The notes: generated by a model from the letters alone, not told the origin. A DNA stretch of 64,000 nucleotides from Paroceanicella profunda (GCF_005887635.2 NZ_CP040818.1:2634501-2698500); one strand, 5' to 3'. Counted from the stretch's first letter, positions 18,356 to 27,185 are shown. Program-made: numbers and translations.

Positions 18356-19960
18356 TCAGCGGGTGCGGTCATGCAAAGCGGCGCCGATTCCGCCTTCCGT
18401 CCACAGGGTGAGCGCCTGCGCGGCGGCGGCCTCGAAGGCCGCGGACCAGGCGCCGTCATGGTCGTTCGCGGCGCGGGCGTCGAGGCTCACCCGCAGGTTC
18501 GCGGCCGACCGGTCTCCGGCCGCGGCGGCAAGCGTGGTCCACAGATAGGCGGTCTCGTAGCTGCGCGGCACGCCGCGGCCGAGCTTCGCGTCGATGGCCA
18601 GGCGGCGCATCATCGCCGGGTCCGCGGCGGCGAGCACGGCGGCGCGGCGCGTCTCCAGCCCCGGGTCCGGCGCCCAGCCGGCCAGAACGGAGGCCTGCGT
18701 ACCGCGGATCTGCGAGGCGCCGAGCCGCGCCTCGATCCGGTCGGTGAGCCCCATCGCGCCGGGCTCGCCCGCGGCCAGCGCCGCGAGGGCATAGCCGTAG
18801 GCCGACTGCGGCGCGCCGCTTTCCGCCAGCCCCTGCGCGAGTTCCATCGCCGCGCCCGCATCGCCCGCATCGGCCATCGGCTTCAGCACGGCGATGGCGG
18901 CGGACCGGTCGCGCGGGGCGCCGATGCCGCTCATCAGCGCGCGGCCGGCGGAGAGCCGCTCCGCGTCCGACAGCTCTCCGTCCCCGGTGATCGCCTTGCC
19001 CAGCAGGTCGGGCGCCAGCACTTCGTGCACTTCCGCGGGCCGGTTGCTGACCTTCGGCTGCAGCGCCTCGATCAGGCGCTCGGGGGTCTCGAACTGCTCG
19101 GCGCCCAGCCAGACGCCGCCCTCCGGCGCCGCGCGCACGGTGATCTGGCTCTCGTCGGCGAGGAAGGTCTGCAGCCCGGAGACCAGCGAGGAGATGAAGG
19201 CCTGCGCCGCGGGGCCGGGCGTGCCCTTCTTGCCGGCGAGCTGGTCGGAAAGGGCGCTCTCCACGATCTTCGGCAGCACGGCGGTGGTGCCCACCGCATC
19301 CTCGACCATCGGCTTCACCCGGCTCCAGGCGCCGCGATTCTCCACCGAGGCCTCGAAACTGCGCAGCAGGATGGAGGGACGGAGGTCCGGCATCTCGTCG
19401 CCCGCCGCGCCGTCGAACAGCCCGGTGAACCAGAAATAGTCGAAATCCGCCTCCAGGTTCAGGCTGAGCGCGTCGGTGAGCCCGGCCTGGACGGAGAGGT
19501 CCATGCCGCCGCTGGGCAGGTCGTAGCGCGCGGTGATCACGGCGGCGTCGGAGCGGATGCCGTCATAGCCGAGCTGCTGGAGCGCGGCGCGCATGCCCGG
19601 CGAGAGGCACAGCGGCGAGACGGAGAGATCGGTGGTCTCGATCAGGCTGGAGATCCGGTCGTCCTCCTGCGTGTCACTGATCACGGCACGGCCGAGCGAG
19701 ATGGTGCAGCCCTGCTGCGCGGGGTCCGACAGGCGCGGGTAGATGCGCAGGCCCGTGAGGGTGAGGTCGCCGCTGGCGGAATCGCGGGCGATGCTCTCAT
19801 AGGTGAAATCGACGAAGGAGCGCAGGATCAGCACCGAATAGGTGCGGGCCATGCCGCCGAGCAGGTCGAAGACGCCCTCGGCGCTGCTCTGCGCGCCGGC
19901 ACTCAACGGGGCGAGGGCCAGTCCGGCGGCGAGGCCGGCGGCGGTGATCAATCGGGGCAT
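18356..19960 (-). CDS. Exported Sel1/TPR-like protein of unknown function
   Basis: 534 residues. The ATG at 19960 gives a clear signal peptide (MPRLITAAGLAAGLALAPLSAGAQ). The N-terminal half looks beta-rich, with an LTLTGLRIYPRL strand and two cysteines (QQGCTISLG and LSPLC region). The C-terminal third is Ala-rich helical with Sel1-like repeat features (DAGAAMELAQGLAESG, SYETAYLWTTLAAAAGDRSA). Probably periplasmic. No specific function can be read. A longer frame running back to 20197 would overlap the DUF4169 gene and lose the signal peptide. Confidence 0.8.
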   Translation of the reverse strand: MPRLITAAGLAAGLALAPLSAGAQSSAEGVFDLLGGMARTYSVLILRSFVDFTYESIARDSASGDLTLTGLRIYPRLSDPAQQGCTISLGRAVISDTQEDDRISSLIETTDLSVSPLCLSPGMRAALQQLGYDGIRSDAAVITARYDLPSGGMDLSVQAGLTDALSLNLEADFDYFWFTGLFDGAAGDEMPDLRPSILLRSFEASVENRGAWSRVKPMVEDAVGTTAVLPKIVESALSDQLAGKKGTPGPAAQAFISSLVSGLQTFLADESQITVRAAPEGGVWLGAEQFETPERLIEALQPKVSNRPAEVHEVLAPDLLGKAITGDGELSDAERLSAGRALMSGIGAPRDRSAAIAVLKPMADAGDAGAAMELAQGLAESGAPQSAYGYALAALAAGEPGAMGLTDRIEARLGASQIRGTQASVLAGWAPDPGLETRRAAVLAAADPAMMRRLAIDAKLGRGVPRSYETAYLWTTLAAAAGDRSAANLRVSLDARAANDHDGAWSAAFEAAAAQALTLWTEGGIGAALHDRTR

Positions 19961-20081
19961 GCTGTCTCTCGTCTCGATGAGGGTGCGGCGGAGGGGGTGC
20001 CGGGGCCCCGCGCCGGGGTGTACCGGATGTAGCGCCCGCCGGCGCGCTGACCAGCCCCGGCGGCGCCCGGACCCGCGGCGT

Positions 20082-20276
20082 TCAGTCTTCGGACGTGTCC
20101 GTCTCGCGGCGGTGGCCGTCAAGCAGGCGGGCGGCCTTTTCGGCCCGGGCCGCGGCGAGGGTCTTCTCCGCGCGGGTGCGGCCGAAGGCGACGGCATTGA
20201 CGTCCGCCTCCGCCTTGCGCTCGGCGCGGGCCCGGAGCTTGCGGAAGCGGTTGAGATTGATCGGTGTGGTGGTCAT
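20082..20276 (-). CDS. DUF4169 family small protein
   Basis: 64 residues, highly basic, beginning MTTTPINLNRFRKLRARAERKAEA and containing AVAFGRTRAEKTLA. This matches the small alphaproteobacterial DUF4169 family, whose function is unknown. It is followed 121 nt later by the Sel1-like gene on the same strand. Confidence 0.85.
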   Translation of the reverse strand: MTTTPINLNRFRKLRARAERKAEADVNAVAFGRTRAEKTLAAARAEKAARLLDGHRRETDTSED

Positions 20277-20551
20277 CGTGCTCTCGTCTGTCGCAGTCCC
20301 GGCGGGGGCAGTTTACACGACGGAGCGGGGATTTCCAGATCCGGGCGGGACCACCTGCCGCCCCGGACAGGCCGGGGCCGGTTCCGCGCCCGGGATGGGG
20401 GGGGCGGCCCTCGTGCCCGGGCGCAGATGGGGCCCTGCCAGCGCCCGCATGGCGGAGAGCGTGTCGCGGAGCGGGGGAGGCGGGGGGACGGCGCCGGACA
20501 GCGGGCCGCGGCGCAGGCAGGGACTGGCCTACCCCCGGCCCCGCCCGCGCG

Positions 20552-20710
20552 GCGAAGCACGGGCGCACGCGTGGCAGAGCACGGCGGCAGAGCAGAGCGG
20601 CAGAGCACAGACGCAGGCGCGGCAGAGCACAGGCGCGGCAGACCACGGGCGTAGCGCGGGTAGAGCACGGGTGCAGGCGCGCTGATGCACGGGCGCAGGC
20701 GCGGTGGGCG
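20552..20710. repeat. Degenerate tandem repeat, about 22-bp unit
   Basis: About seven irregular units are built from GCGCGGCAGAGCAC followed by GGGCGCAG. Units vary from about 11 to 23 bp, with clear boundaries around 20620, 20636, 20657 and 20679. Confidence 0.7.
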
Positions 20711-20865
20711 GACAGCGCCCCGCAGCGGCGCGCGGGGCGGCGGAGGCGGCATGTCTCGCGAGGGGGACGCCGGACGGGGGGCATCGAGCCCCCCGTCCGG
20801 CGCGTCGACGCGCAGCGTCTCCGGCGCCTGCTGCGACGCTCCGCGCGAGGGGGAGAGGCGAATCT

Positions 20866-20910
20866 GTTTACCCGGCTGGAAAACCCGGCAAATATGACCG
20901 CCGGGTGAAC
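20866..20910 (+). promoter_or_regulatory. Inverted repeat just before the BMP operon
   Basis: GTTTACCCGGC (20866-20876) and GCCGGGTGAAC (20900-20910) are inverted copies with one mismatch. A third half-site-like AAACCCGGC lies between them at 20881-20889. The right arm ends 18 nt before the ATG, overlapping the probable leader, so it could be an operator or an mRNA hairpin. Confidence 0.45.
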
Positions 20911-20928
20911 ACTTACACGGAGCCATGC

Positions 20929-21942
20929 ATGTCCAGGACTTCTCTTGCCGTCTCGCGCCGTCAACTGCTTGGCACGGCCGCCGGGCTTGCCGCGCTGTCG
21001 CTCGCGCCGCGGGCCCTGCGCGCCGCAACACCGGTGAAGGTGGCCGCCATCTACACCGTGCCGGTCGAGCAGCAGTGGGTGGGGCGCATCCATGACGCCG
21101 CCGTTGCCGCCGCCGCGCGCGGCGAGATCGAATACGTCTACTCGGAATCGGTGTCGAACTCCGATTACGAGCGCGTGATGCGCGAGTATTGCGAGGCCGG
21201 CCATGACCTGCTGCTGGGCGAGGTCTTCGGCGTGGAGGACGCGGCCCGCTCCGTGGCCATGGACTACCCGGACACCGCCTTCCTCATGGGCTCCTCCTTC
21301 AAGCCGGACCCGCAGTACCCGAACTTCTCCGTGTTCGACAACTACATCCAGGACGCCTCCTATCTCTCCGGAATCATTGCAGGCGCGATGAGCAAGTCCG
21401 GCAATATCGGCATGGTGGGCGGCTATCCGATCCCGGAGGTGAACCGGCTGATGCACGCCTTCATGGCCGGCGCGCGCGAGATGAACCCGGACATCGCCTT
21501 CCAGGTGGCCTTCATCGGCTCCTGGTTCGATCCGCCCAAGGCCAAGGAGACCGCCTTCGCGCAGATCGAGGCCGGCGCGGACCTGCTCTACGCCGAGCGC
21601 TTCGGCGTCTCGGACGCGGCGCAGGAGAAGGGCATCCTCGCCATCGGCAACGTGATCGACACCCAGAAGGACTACCCGGAGACGGTCGTCGCCTCCGCCC
21701 TGTGGCACTTCGAGCCCACGCTGGCCGCCGCGCTCGCGAAGATCGCCGACGGCAGCTTCGCGGCCGAGGATTACGGGGTCTACTCCTTCATGAAGGAGGG
21801 CGGCTGCTCGCTGGCGCCGCTGGGCACCTTCGAGGGCAAGGTGCCGGACGAGGCGATGGACCTCGTCGCGCAGCGCGAGCAGGAAATCCGCTCCGGCGCC
21901 TATACCGTCGAGATCGACGACAGCGAACCGAAGTCGAGCTGA
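20929..21942 (+). CDS. BMP-family ABC transporter substrate-binding protein
   Basis: 337 residues. A twin-arginine-like signal (SRRQLLGTAAGLAALSLAP) suggests Tat export, unusual but known for such binding proteins. The mature part is the Bmp/Med periplasmic-binding fold, as in nucleoside-binding lipoproteins and PnrA, with VKVAAIYTVPVEQQWVGRIHDA, NFSVFDNYIQDASYLSGIIAG and GNIGMVGGYPIPEVNRL. GGAG lies 6 nt before the ATG at 20929. It heads a five-gene operon with one ATPase, two permeases and a deaminase. The operon predicts uptake of nucleosides or nucleobases. Confidence 0.9.
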   Translation: MSRTSLAVSRRQLLGTAAGLAALSLAPRALRAATPVKVAAIYTVPVEQQWVGRIHDAAVAAAARGEIEYVYSESVSNSDYERVMREYCEAGHDLLLGEVFGVEDAARSVAMDYPDTAFLMGSSFKPDPQYPNFSVFDNYIQDASYLSGIIAGAMSKSGNIGMVGGYPIPEVNRLMHAFMAGAREMNPDIAFQVAFIGSWFDPPKAKETAFAQIEAGADLLYAERFGVSDAAQEKGILAIGNVIDTQKDYPETVVASALWHFEPTLAAALAKIADGSFAAEDYGVYSFMKEGGCSLAPLGTFEGKVPDEAMDLVAQREQEIRSGAYTVEIDDSEPKSS

Positions 21943-23493
21943 GTGGCCCCGAATGCCCCCCGGGAGGCGCTGCGCCTCTCGGGGATCACCCGCAGCTTCG
22001 GCCCCGTGCGGGCCAATGACGATATCTCCTTCGCCGTCGCGCCCGGCGAGGTCGTGGCCCTGCTCGGCGAGAACGGCGCCGGCAAGACCACGCTGATGAA
22101 CATCCTCTTCGGCCATTACGTGGCCGATGCGGGGCAGGTGGAGGTGTTCGGCCGCGCCCTGCCGCCGGGAGACCCGCGCGCCGCCATCGAGGCCGGCATC
22201 GGCATGGTCCACCAGCATTTCACCCTGGCCGAGAACCTCACGGTGCTGGAGAACATCACCCTGGGCACCGGGCCGCTGCTGCGCCTCGCGCGGCGGGGCC
22301 GGGCGCGGGCGCACATCCTGGAGCTGGGCCGGGACTTCGGCCTCGCCGTGACGCCGGACCAGCCGGTGGCCGCGCTCTCCGTGGGCGAGCGGCAGCGGGT
22401 GGAGATCCTCAAGGCGCTCTACCGCGAGGCCCGGGTGCTGATCCTGGACGAGCCCACCGCCGTGCTCACGCCCATGGAGGCCGATGCGCTTTTCGCCACG
22501 CTGCGCCGGCTGGTGGCGCGCGGGCTTTCGGTGATCTTCATCTCGCACAAGCTGCACGAGGTGCTGGCGATTTCCGACCGGGTGGTCGTGCTGCGCCACG
22601 GGCGCGTGGCGGGAACCCGCGCCGTGGCGGACACCAGCCGCGAGGACCTCACCGCGCTCATGGTGGGCGCCGAGGTGGCGCCGCCGCAGATCGCCCCCGC
22701 CCGGCCCGGGCCGGTGCGCCTCGCGCTGCGCGGGGTTTCCACCCGGGCGGCGGAGGCCGGCCCGCCGCTGCAGGCGGTCGACCTGGAACTGCGCGGCGGC
22801 GAGATCACCGGCCTGGCCGGTGTCTCCGGCAACGGACAGGCGGCGCTGGCCGCGCTCATCGCCGGCTCCCTGCGCCCGGTGGCGGGGCGCTTCGAGATCG
22901 ACGGGGCCGAGCCGGGGCGCTGGTCGCCCGCCGCCGCCGTGCAGGCCGGCATCGCCCGCATCCCCGAGGATCGCCACGCCCTCGGGGCCATCGACGCGAT
23001 GAGCATCACCGAGAACGTGATTTCCGAGCGGGTGCGCAGCCGTTTCTCGCGCCGCGGCCTGCTGGACCGCCGGGCGGCGCGGGCCTTCGCGGCCGGCATC
23101 ATCACCGCCTACGACGTGCGCTGCCCCGGTCCGGAGGCGCGCATCGGCCTGCTCTCGGGGGGCAACATGCAGAAGCTCATCCTCGGCCGCGCGCTGGCCG
23201 GGGCCGGGGAGGGCGCCGAACCGGCGGTCATCCTGGCCAACCAGCCGGTGCGCGGGCTCGACATCGGCGCGGTCTCCTACGTCCATGCCCGGCTGCTGGA
23301 GGCGCGGGCGCGCGGCGCTGCCATCCTGCTGATCTCGGAGGATCTCGACGAGGTGCGCGCCCTGTCGGACCGCATCCACGTGATCTCGGAAGGCCGGCTC
23401 TCGCCGCCCAGCGCGCGCGGGGCGCTCTCGGTCCGCCAGCTCGGCGCGCTGATGGCCGGGCAGGGTTTCGCGGAGGCCGCAGATGCGTCTTGA
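21943..23493 (+). CDS. Nucleoside-type ABC transporter ATP-binding protein (duplicated ATPase)
   Basis: 516 residues with two ABC domains in one chain, as in NupO/YufO. The first half has Walker A GENGAGKTT, signature LSVGERQRVE and Walker B VLILDEPTAVLTP. The second half is degenerate at the P-loop (GVSGNGQAAL) but keeps a signature-like LSGGNMQKLILGR and a Walker B-like AVILANQPVRGLD. That asymmetry is normal in this family. The GTG start follows directly on the stop of the binding protein (TGAGTG), and the gene overlaps the next permease by 11 nt. Confidence 0.93.
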   Translation: MAPNAPREALRLSGITRSFGPVRANDDISFAVAPGEVVALLGENGAGKTTLMNILFGHYVADAGQVEVFGRALPPGDPRAAIEAGIGMVHQHFTLAENLTVLENITLGTGPLLRLARRGRARAHILELGRDFGLAVTPDQPVAALSVGERQRVEILKALYREARVLILDEPTAVLTPMEADALFATLRRLVARGLSVIFISHKLHEVLAISDRVVVLRHGRVAGTRAVADTSREDLTALMVGAEVAPPQIAPARPGPVRLALRGVSTRAAEAGPPLQAVDLELRGGEITGLAGVSGNGQAALAALIAGSLRPVAGRFEIDGAEPGRWSPAAAVQAGIARIPEDRHALGAIDAMSITENVISERVRSRFSRRGLLDRRAARAFAAGIITAYDVRCPGPEARIGLLSGGNMQKLILGRALAGAGEGAEPAVILANQPVRGLDIGAVSYVHARLLEARARGAAILLISEDLDEVRALSDRIHVISEGRLSPPSARGALSVRQLGALMAGQGFAEAADAS

Positions 23494-24532
23494 ACCCATC
23501 GCCTCTCCCGGGCCGCTGCGGCTGGTGCTGATGCCGCTGGCGGCACTGGGGCTCACCGTGCTCGTCGCCGCCGTGCTGGTGCTGGCGGCGGGGGCCGCGC
23601 CGCTGCCGGTGTTCGGGCTGATCGTGCAGGGGGCGGCGGGCTCGCAGTTCGCCATCCTGGAGACACTCACCCGCGCGACGCCGCTCATCCTCACCGGGCT
23701 GTCGGTGGCGGTGGCCTTTCGCGCGAAGCTGTGGAACATCGGAGCGGAGGCGCAGCTCTACCTCGGCGCGGTGATGGCCGTGGTGCTGGGCACCGGGGCG
23801 ACGGGCCTGCCCGCGCCGCTGCTCATCCCGCTCATCGGGCTTGCCGCGGTGCTGGCCGGCGGCCTCGCGCTGCTCGGGCCCGCGGTGCTCAAGACCCGCT
23901 TCGGGGTGGACGAGGTGGTGACCACGCTGCTCCTGAACTTCATCGTGCTGCTCTTCGTCTCCCTGCTGCTGGAGGGCCCGCTGAAGGACCCTATGGCGCT
24001 CGGCTGGCCGCGCTCGGAGAAGATCGAGGCCGCCGCCGCCCTGCCGCGGCTGATCACCGGCAAGCGGCTGCACTGGGGGTTCATCCTCGCGCTGGTCTCC
24101 GCCGGGCTGGTGTGGTTCGTGCTGGCGCGCACGGTCTTCGGCTACGAGATGCGGGCCGTGGGGCACAACGCCCAGGCCGCGCGCTTCGCCGGCATCCGGG
24201 TGGAGCGGGTGCTGCTGAAGACCGCGCTGCTCTCCGGCGGGCTGGCCGGGCTGGCGGGCTATTCGGAGGTGGCGGGGCTGAAGGGCAACCTCACGCTCGA
24301 CCTCTCGCCGGGCTATGGCTACACCGGCATCGTGGTGGCGATGCTCGCGCTGCTGAACCCGCTGGGGGTGGTGGTGTCGGCCATCTTCGTGGCCGGGATC
24401 TTCGTGGGGGCCGACGCGATGAGCCGCTCGGCGGGGGTGCCGAGCTACATCGCGCAGGTGATCGTAGCGACCGCACTGCTGTCGATGGTCAGCGCGCTCC
24501 TCTTCACCCGTTATCGCATCAGGTGGAGATAG
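23483..24532 (+). CDS. Nucleoside-type ABC transporter permease 1
   Basis: 349 residues with about ten hydrophobic segments, of the BPD_transp_2 permease family. The N-terminal helix starts near LRLVLMPLAALGL. The family segments RATPLILTGLSVAVAFRAKLWNIGAEAQLYLGA and TRFGVDEVVTTLLLNFI are visible, as is GHNAQAARFAGIRVERV. The ATG overlaps the ATPase stop by 11 nt, indicating tight coupling. The product forms the membrane channel with the second permease. Confidence 0.93.
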   Translation: MRLEPIASPGPLRLVLMPLAALGLTVLVAAVLVLAAGAAPLPVFGLIVQGAAGSQFAILETLTRATPLILTGLSVAVAFRAKLWNIGAEAQLYLGAVMAVVLGTGATGLPAPLLIPLIGLAAVLAGGLALLGPAVLKTRFGVDEVVTTLLLNFIVLLFVSLLLEGPLKDPMALGWPRSEKIEAAAALPRLITGKRLHWGFILALVSAGLVWFVLARTVFGYEMRAVGHNAQAARFAGIRVERVLLKTALLSGGLAGLAGYSEVAGLKGNLTLDLSPGYGYTGIVVAMLALLNPLGVVVSAIFVAGIFVGADAMSRSAGVPSYIAQVIVATALLSMVSALLFTRYRIRWR

Positions 24533-24536
24533 CGCC

Positions 24537-25478
24537 TTGGACATCCTCGACATCTTCCTGACGGCGAGTTTCTGGGTGGCGGCGGTGCGCATCGCCTCGC
24601 CGCTGATCTTCGCGACCATGGGCGAGCTGATCTGCGAGCGCGCGGGCGTGCTGAACCTCGGCATCGAGGGCATCATGACCGTGGGGGCCTTCACCGGCTG
24701 GCTCACGGTCTGGCTCGGCGGCGGGCTGTGGCTGGGCGTGGGGGTGGCGCTGCTGGCGGGCATGGCGATGGGGCTGCTGCACGGCGTGCTCACCGTGCCG
24801 CTGGGCCTGTCGCAGCACGTGACGGGCATCGGCATCACGCTGCTGGCCACCAGCCTGACCTATTACATCTACCGCATCGCGCTCCCGCAGGTCACCAGCC
24901 CGCCGAAGATCGAGGCCTTCCAGCCCTGGCCGGTGCCGGGCCTGTCGGAGATCCCGCTCATCGGCCCGGCGCTCTTCGCCCAGACACCGCTCACCTATCT
25001 CGCCTTCGCCTGTGCCGCGCTCACCGCCTTCGTGCTGTGGCGCACCAGCCTCGGCGTGGCGATCCGCGCGGCGGGGGAGAACCCGGCCGCGGTGGAGGCG
25101 CAGGGCCTCTCGGTCACCTGGCTCAGGATCGGGGCGGTGATGGCGGGCTCCGGGCTGATGGCGGTGGGGGGCGCGTTCCTCACCATGTCGGCCTTCAACT
25201 CCTTCTTCTTCGAGATGATCAACGGCCGCGGTTGGGTGTGTATCGCCCTCGTGGTCTTCGGCGGCTGGAAACCGGGCAAGGCGCTGCTCGGCGCGCTGCT
25301 CTTCGCTGCCTTCGACGCCTTCCAGGTGCGCCTGCAACAGGTGGCGGGCGGCGTGGTGCCCTACCAGGTGTTCCTGATGCTGCCCTACGCGCTCTCCATC
25401 CTCGCGCTGGTGGTGATGTCGCGCCGGGCCGCGGCGCCGCGCGCCCTCATGGTGCCCTACCGGGCAGGAGAAAGATGA
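24537..25478 (+). CDS. Nucleoside-type ABC transporter permease 2
   Basis: 313 residues, the shorter BPD_transp_2 permease of the importer. It starts with TTG at 24537, supported by AGGTGGAG 8 nt upstream, 4 nt after the first permease. Family segments are IASPLIFATMGELICERAGVLNLGIEG, SQHVTGIGITLLATSLTYYIYR, the conserved AAGENPAAVEAQGLSV segment, and GRGWVCIALVVFGGWKPG. Its last 4 nt overlap the start of the deaminase gene. Confidence 0.92.
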   Translation: MDILDIFLTASFWVAAVRIASPLIFATMGELICERAGVLNLGIEGIMTVGAFTGWLTVWLGGGLWLGVGVALLAGMAMGLLHGVLTVPLGLSQHVTGIGITLLATSLTYYIYRIALPQVTSPPKIEAFQPWPVPGLSEIPLIGPALFAQTPLTYLAFACAALTAFVLWRTSLGVAIRAAGENPAAVEAQGLSVTWLRIGAVMAGSGLMAVGGAFLTMSAFNSFFFEMINGRGWVCIALVVFGGWKPGKALLGALLFAAFDAFQVRLQQVAGGVVPYQVFLMLPYALSILALVVMSRRAAAPRALMVPYRAGER

Positions 25479-26752
25479 TGTTCGACATTCTGGTGCAGGG
25501 CGGTGTGCTGCCCGACGGCACGCGGGCCGATATCGGCATCCGGGGAGACCGGATCGTGGCCGTGGACCCCGTGATCACGGCGGAGGCGGGCCGGGTGGTC
25601 GACGCCGCGGGCTCCCTCGTCTCCACGCCCTTCATCGACCCGCATTTCCACATGGATGCCACGCTCTCCTACGGCATTCCGCGCATCAACGCCTCCGGCA
25701 CGCTGCTGGAGGGCATCGCGCTGTGGGGGGAGCTGAAGCCGCTCCTTACCCATGAGGCGGTGACGGCGCGCGCACTCGCCTATTGCGACTGGGCGGTGTC
25801 GATGGGCCTGCTTGCCATCCGCAGCCATGTCGATGTCTGCGACGACCGGCTGCTGGCCGTGGAGGCGCTGCTGGAGGTGAAGCGCGAGGTGGCGCCGTAC
25901 ATCGACCTCCAGCTCGTCGCCTTCCCGCAGGACGGCTTCTACCGCGACCCCACGGCCCGCGCCAACACGCTGCGCGCCCTCGACATGGGGGTCGACGTGG
26001 TGGGCGGCATCCCGCATTTCGAGCGCACGATGGCGGACGGCCGCGCCTCGGTGACCGAGCTCTGCGAGATCGCCGCCGCCCGCGGCCTGCTGGTCGACAT
26101 GCATTGCGACGAGAGCGACGACCCCCACTCGCGCCACATCGAGCAGCTCGCCTATGAGGCGCAGCGCCTGGGGCTCGCGGGCCGCGTGGCGGGCTCGCAC
26201 CTCACCTCCATGCATTCGATGGACAATTACTACGTCTCCAAGCTGCTGCCGCTCATCGCCGAGGCGGGCGTGGCCGCCATCCCCAATCCGCTGATCAACA
26301 TCATGCTGCAGGGCCGGCATGACAGTTTTCCCAAGCGCCGCGGCCTCACCCGGGTGCGGGAGATGCGCGCCCTCGGCATTCGTGTCGGCTTCGGGCAGGA
26401 CTGCGTGCTCGACCCGTGGTATTCGCTGGGCACGGCCGACATGCTTGACGTCGCCTTCATGGGCCTGCACGTGGCGCAGATGACGAGCCCGGAGGAGATG
26501 GCCGCCTGTTTCGACATGGTCACCTCCGAGAGTGCCGCCATCATGGGGCTGGAGGATTACCGCCTCGGCCCCGGCGGCCTCGCCTCGCTGGTGGTGCTGG
26601 ACGCCGGCTCCCGGGTGGAGGCGGTGCGGCTGCGCGCCGACCGGCTTTGCGTGATCGCGAAGGGCAGGGTGGTGAGCGAACGCCCCGCCGCCCGCCCCGC
26701 GCTGAGCCTGCCGGGGCGGCCGGCGACGGTGTCGCGCCGTCATGACGCCTGA
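25475..26752 (+). CDS. CodA-family cytosine deaminase, possibly specific for 5-substituted cytosine
   Basis: 425 residues, colinear with E. coli CodA (427). These metal-dependent amidohydrolases deaminate cytosine or modified pyrimidines. Matching blocks are FIDPHFHMDATLS, INASGTLLEGIALWGELKPLLT, RSHVDVCD, FPQDG (substrate glutamine), MHCDESDD (catalytic Glu), GSHLTSMHS, PLINIMLQGR and DPWYSLGTADML. The metal-ligand aspartate is D309, but the next residue is C310 where E. coli has D314. That residue contacts the 5-position side of the ring, and its substitution is known to change specificity toward 5-substituted cytosines. It is last in the BMP transporter operon, so imported nucleobases are the likely substrates. 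The stop lies inside the first unit of a downstream hairpin repeat. Confidence 0.88.
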   Translation: MMFDILVQGGVLPDGTRADIGIRGDRIVAVDPVITAEAGRVVDAAGSLVSTPFIDPHFHMDATLSYGIPRINASGTLLEGIALWGELKPLLTHEAVTARALAYCDWAVSMGLLAIRSHVDVCDDRLLAVEALLEVKREVAPYIDLQLVAFPQDGFYRDPTARANTLRALDMGVDVVGGIPHFERTMADGRASVTELCEIAAARGLLVDMHCDESDDPHSRHIEQLAYEAQRLGLAGRVAGSHLTSMHSMDNYYVSKLLPLIAEAGVAAIPNPLINIMLQGRHDSFPKRRGLTRVREMRALGIRVGFGQDCVLDPWYSLGTADMLDVAFMGLHVAQMTSPEEMAACFDMVTSESAAIMGLEDYRLGPGGLASLVVLDAGSRVEAVRLRADRLCVIAKGRVVSERPAARPALSLPGRPATVSRRHDA

Positions 26753-26908
26753 CGGCAAACAAGGCCGTCATGAAGCCTGACGGCAAAGGACAACCGTCAC
26801 GAGGCCTGATGGCAAAAGAGAGCCGTCACGCGGCCTGAGGGCGAGGCAAGGCCGTCATGACGCCTGACGGCGAGGAAAGGCAGTCACGGAGCCCTGACCG
26901 GGGAGAAT
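26736..26908 (+). repeat. Tandem hairpin repeat, 28-29 bp period, after codA
   Basis: Six consecutive units start at 26736, 26764, 26793, 26822, 26851 and 26880 (period 28, 29, 29, 29, 29). Each carries GCCGTCA, 7 nt, TGACGGC, a 7-bp stem. Units 1, 2 and 5 are perfect, units 3 and 4 keep most pairs and unit 6 is decayed. Linkers are A-rich (CAAACAAG, AAAGGACA). A more degenerate unit may continue to about 26937. The codA stop codon (26750-26752) is in the first stem region. Confidence 0.92.
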
Positions 26909-27185
26909 GGCGGCACGCGGCGCGAGGCAGGTGGTTTGCCTCACGGGGGGCGCCATGCCCCGGAAGTGCGTCAGGGGAGATGAGGCCCGACACGCGCTTC
27001 GCGAGGCAAGACGCCGGAGACTGGCGCCATGCCTCCGGTCGCGGGAGTGTCGCGAGCCCGGGGGAAGGCGCGGCGACGCTCTCCGGGACGGGCCCGGATC
27101 GCCACCGGCACCCGAAAGGCTGTGGGAAACGCGCGGAACCAGCGGCCCGGGTGGGGCCGAGACACGAAGAGAGAGGGATTGCCAC
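26909..27185. other. Spacer before the lipoprotein gene
   Basis: 277 bp. The left part may be decayed units of the hairpin array. Two similar stretches containing GGCGCCATGCC lie near 26950 and 27024. GAGAGGG before 27186 is the ribosome-binding site of the next gene. No gene recognised. Confidence 0.4.

Larger units (their letters stand above)
20277..20928. other. Divergent spacer upstream of the BMP transporter operon
   Basis: 652 bp with no recognised gene. The middle is filled by a degenerate tandem repeat (20552-20710) and the right end holds an inverted repeat close to the operon start; both are listed. Long open frames here on both strands are products of the repeats. Confidence 0.6.

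Noticed and set aside
20277..20928. Small protein genes in the repeat spacer
   Set aside because: Open frames are repeat translations without ribosome-binding sites or family motifs.
20119..23739. 1206-residue minus-strand open frame
   Set aside because: It runs antisense through the transporter operon; the plus-strand genes have full ABC motifs and ribosome-binding sites.
26736..26908. CRISPR array
   Set aside because: The unit is 28-29 bp in total, with the same sequence throughout and no unique spacers. Nothing cas-like is nearby.
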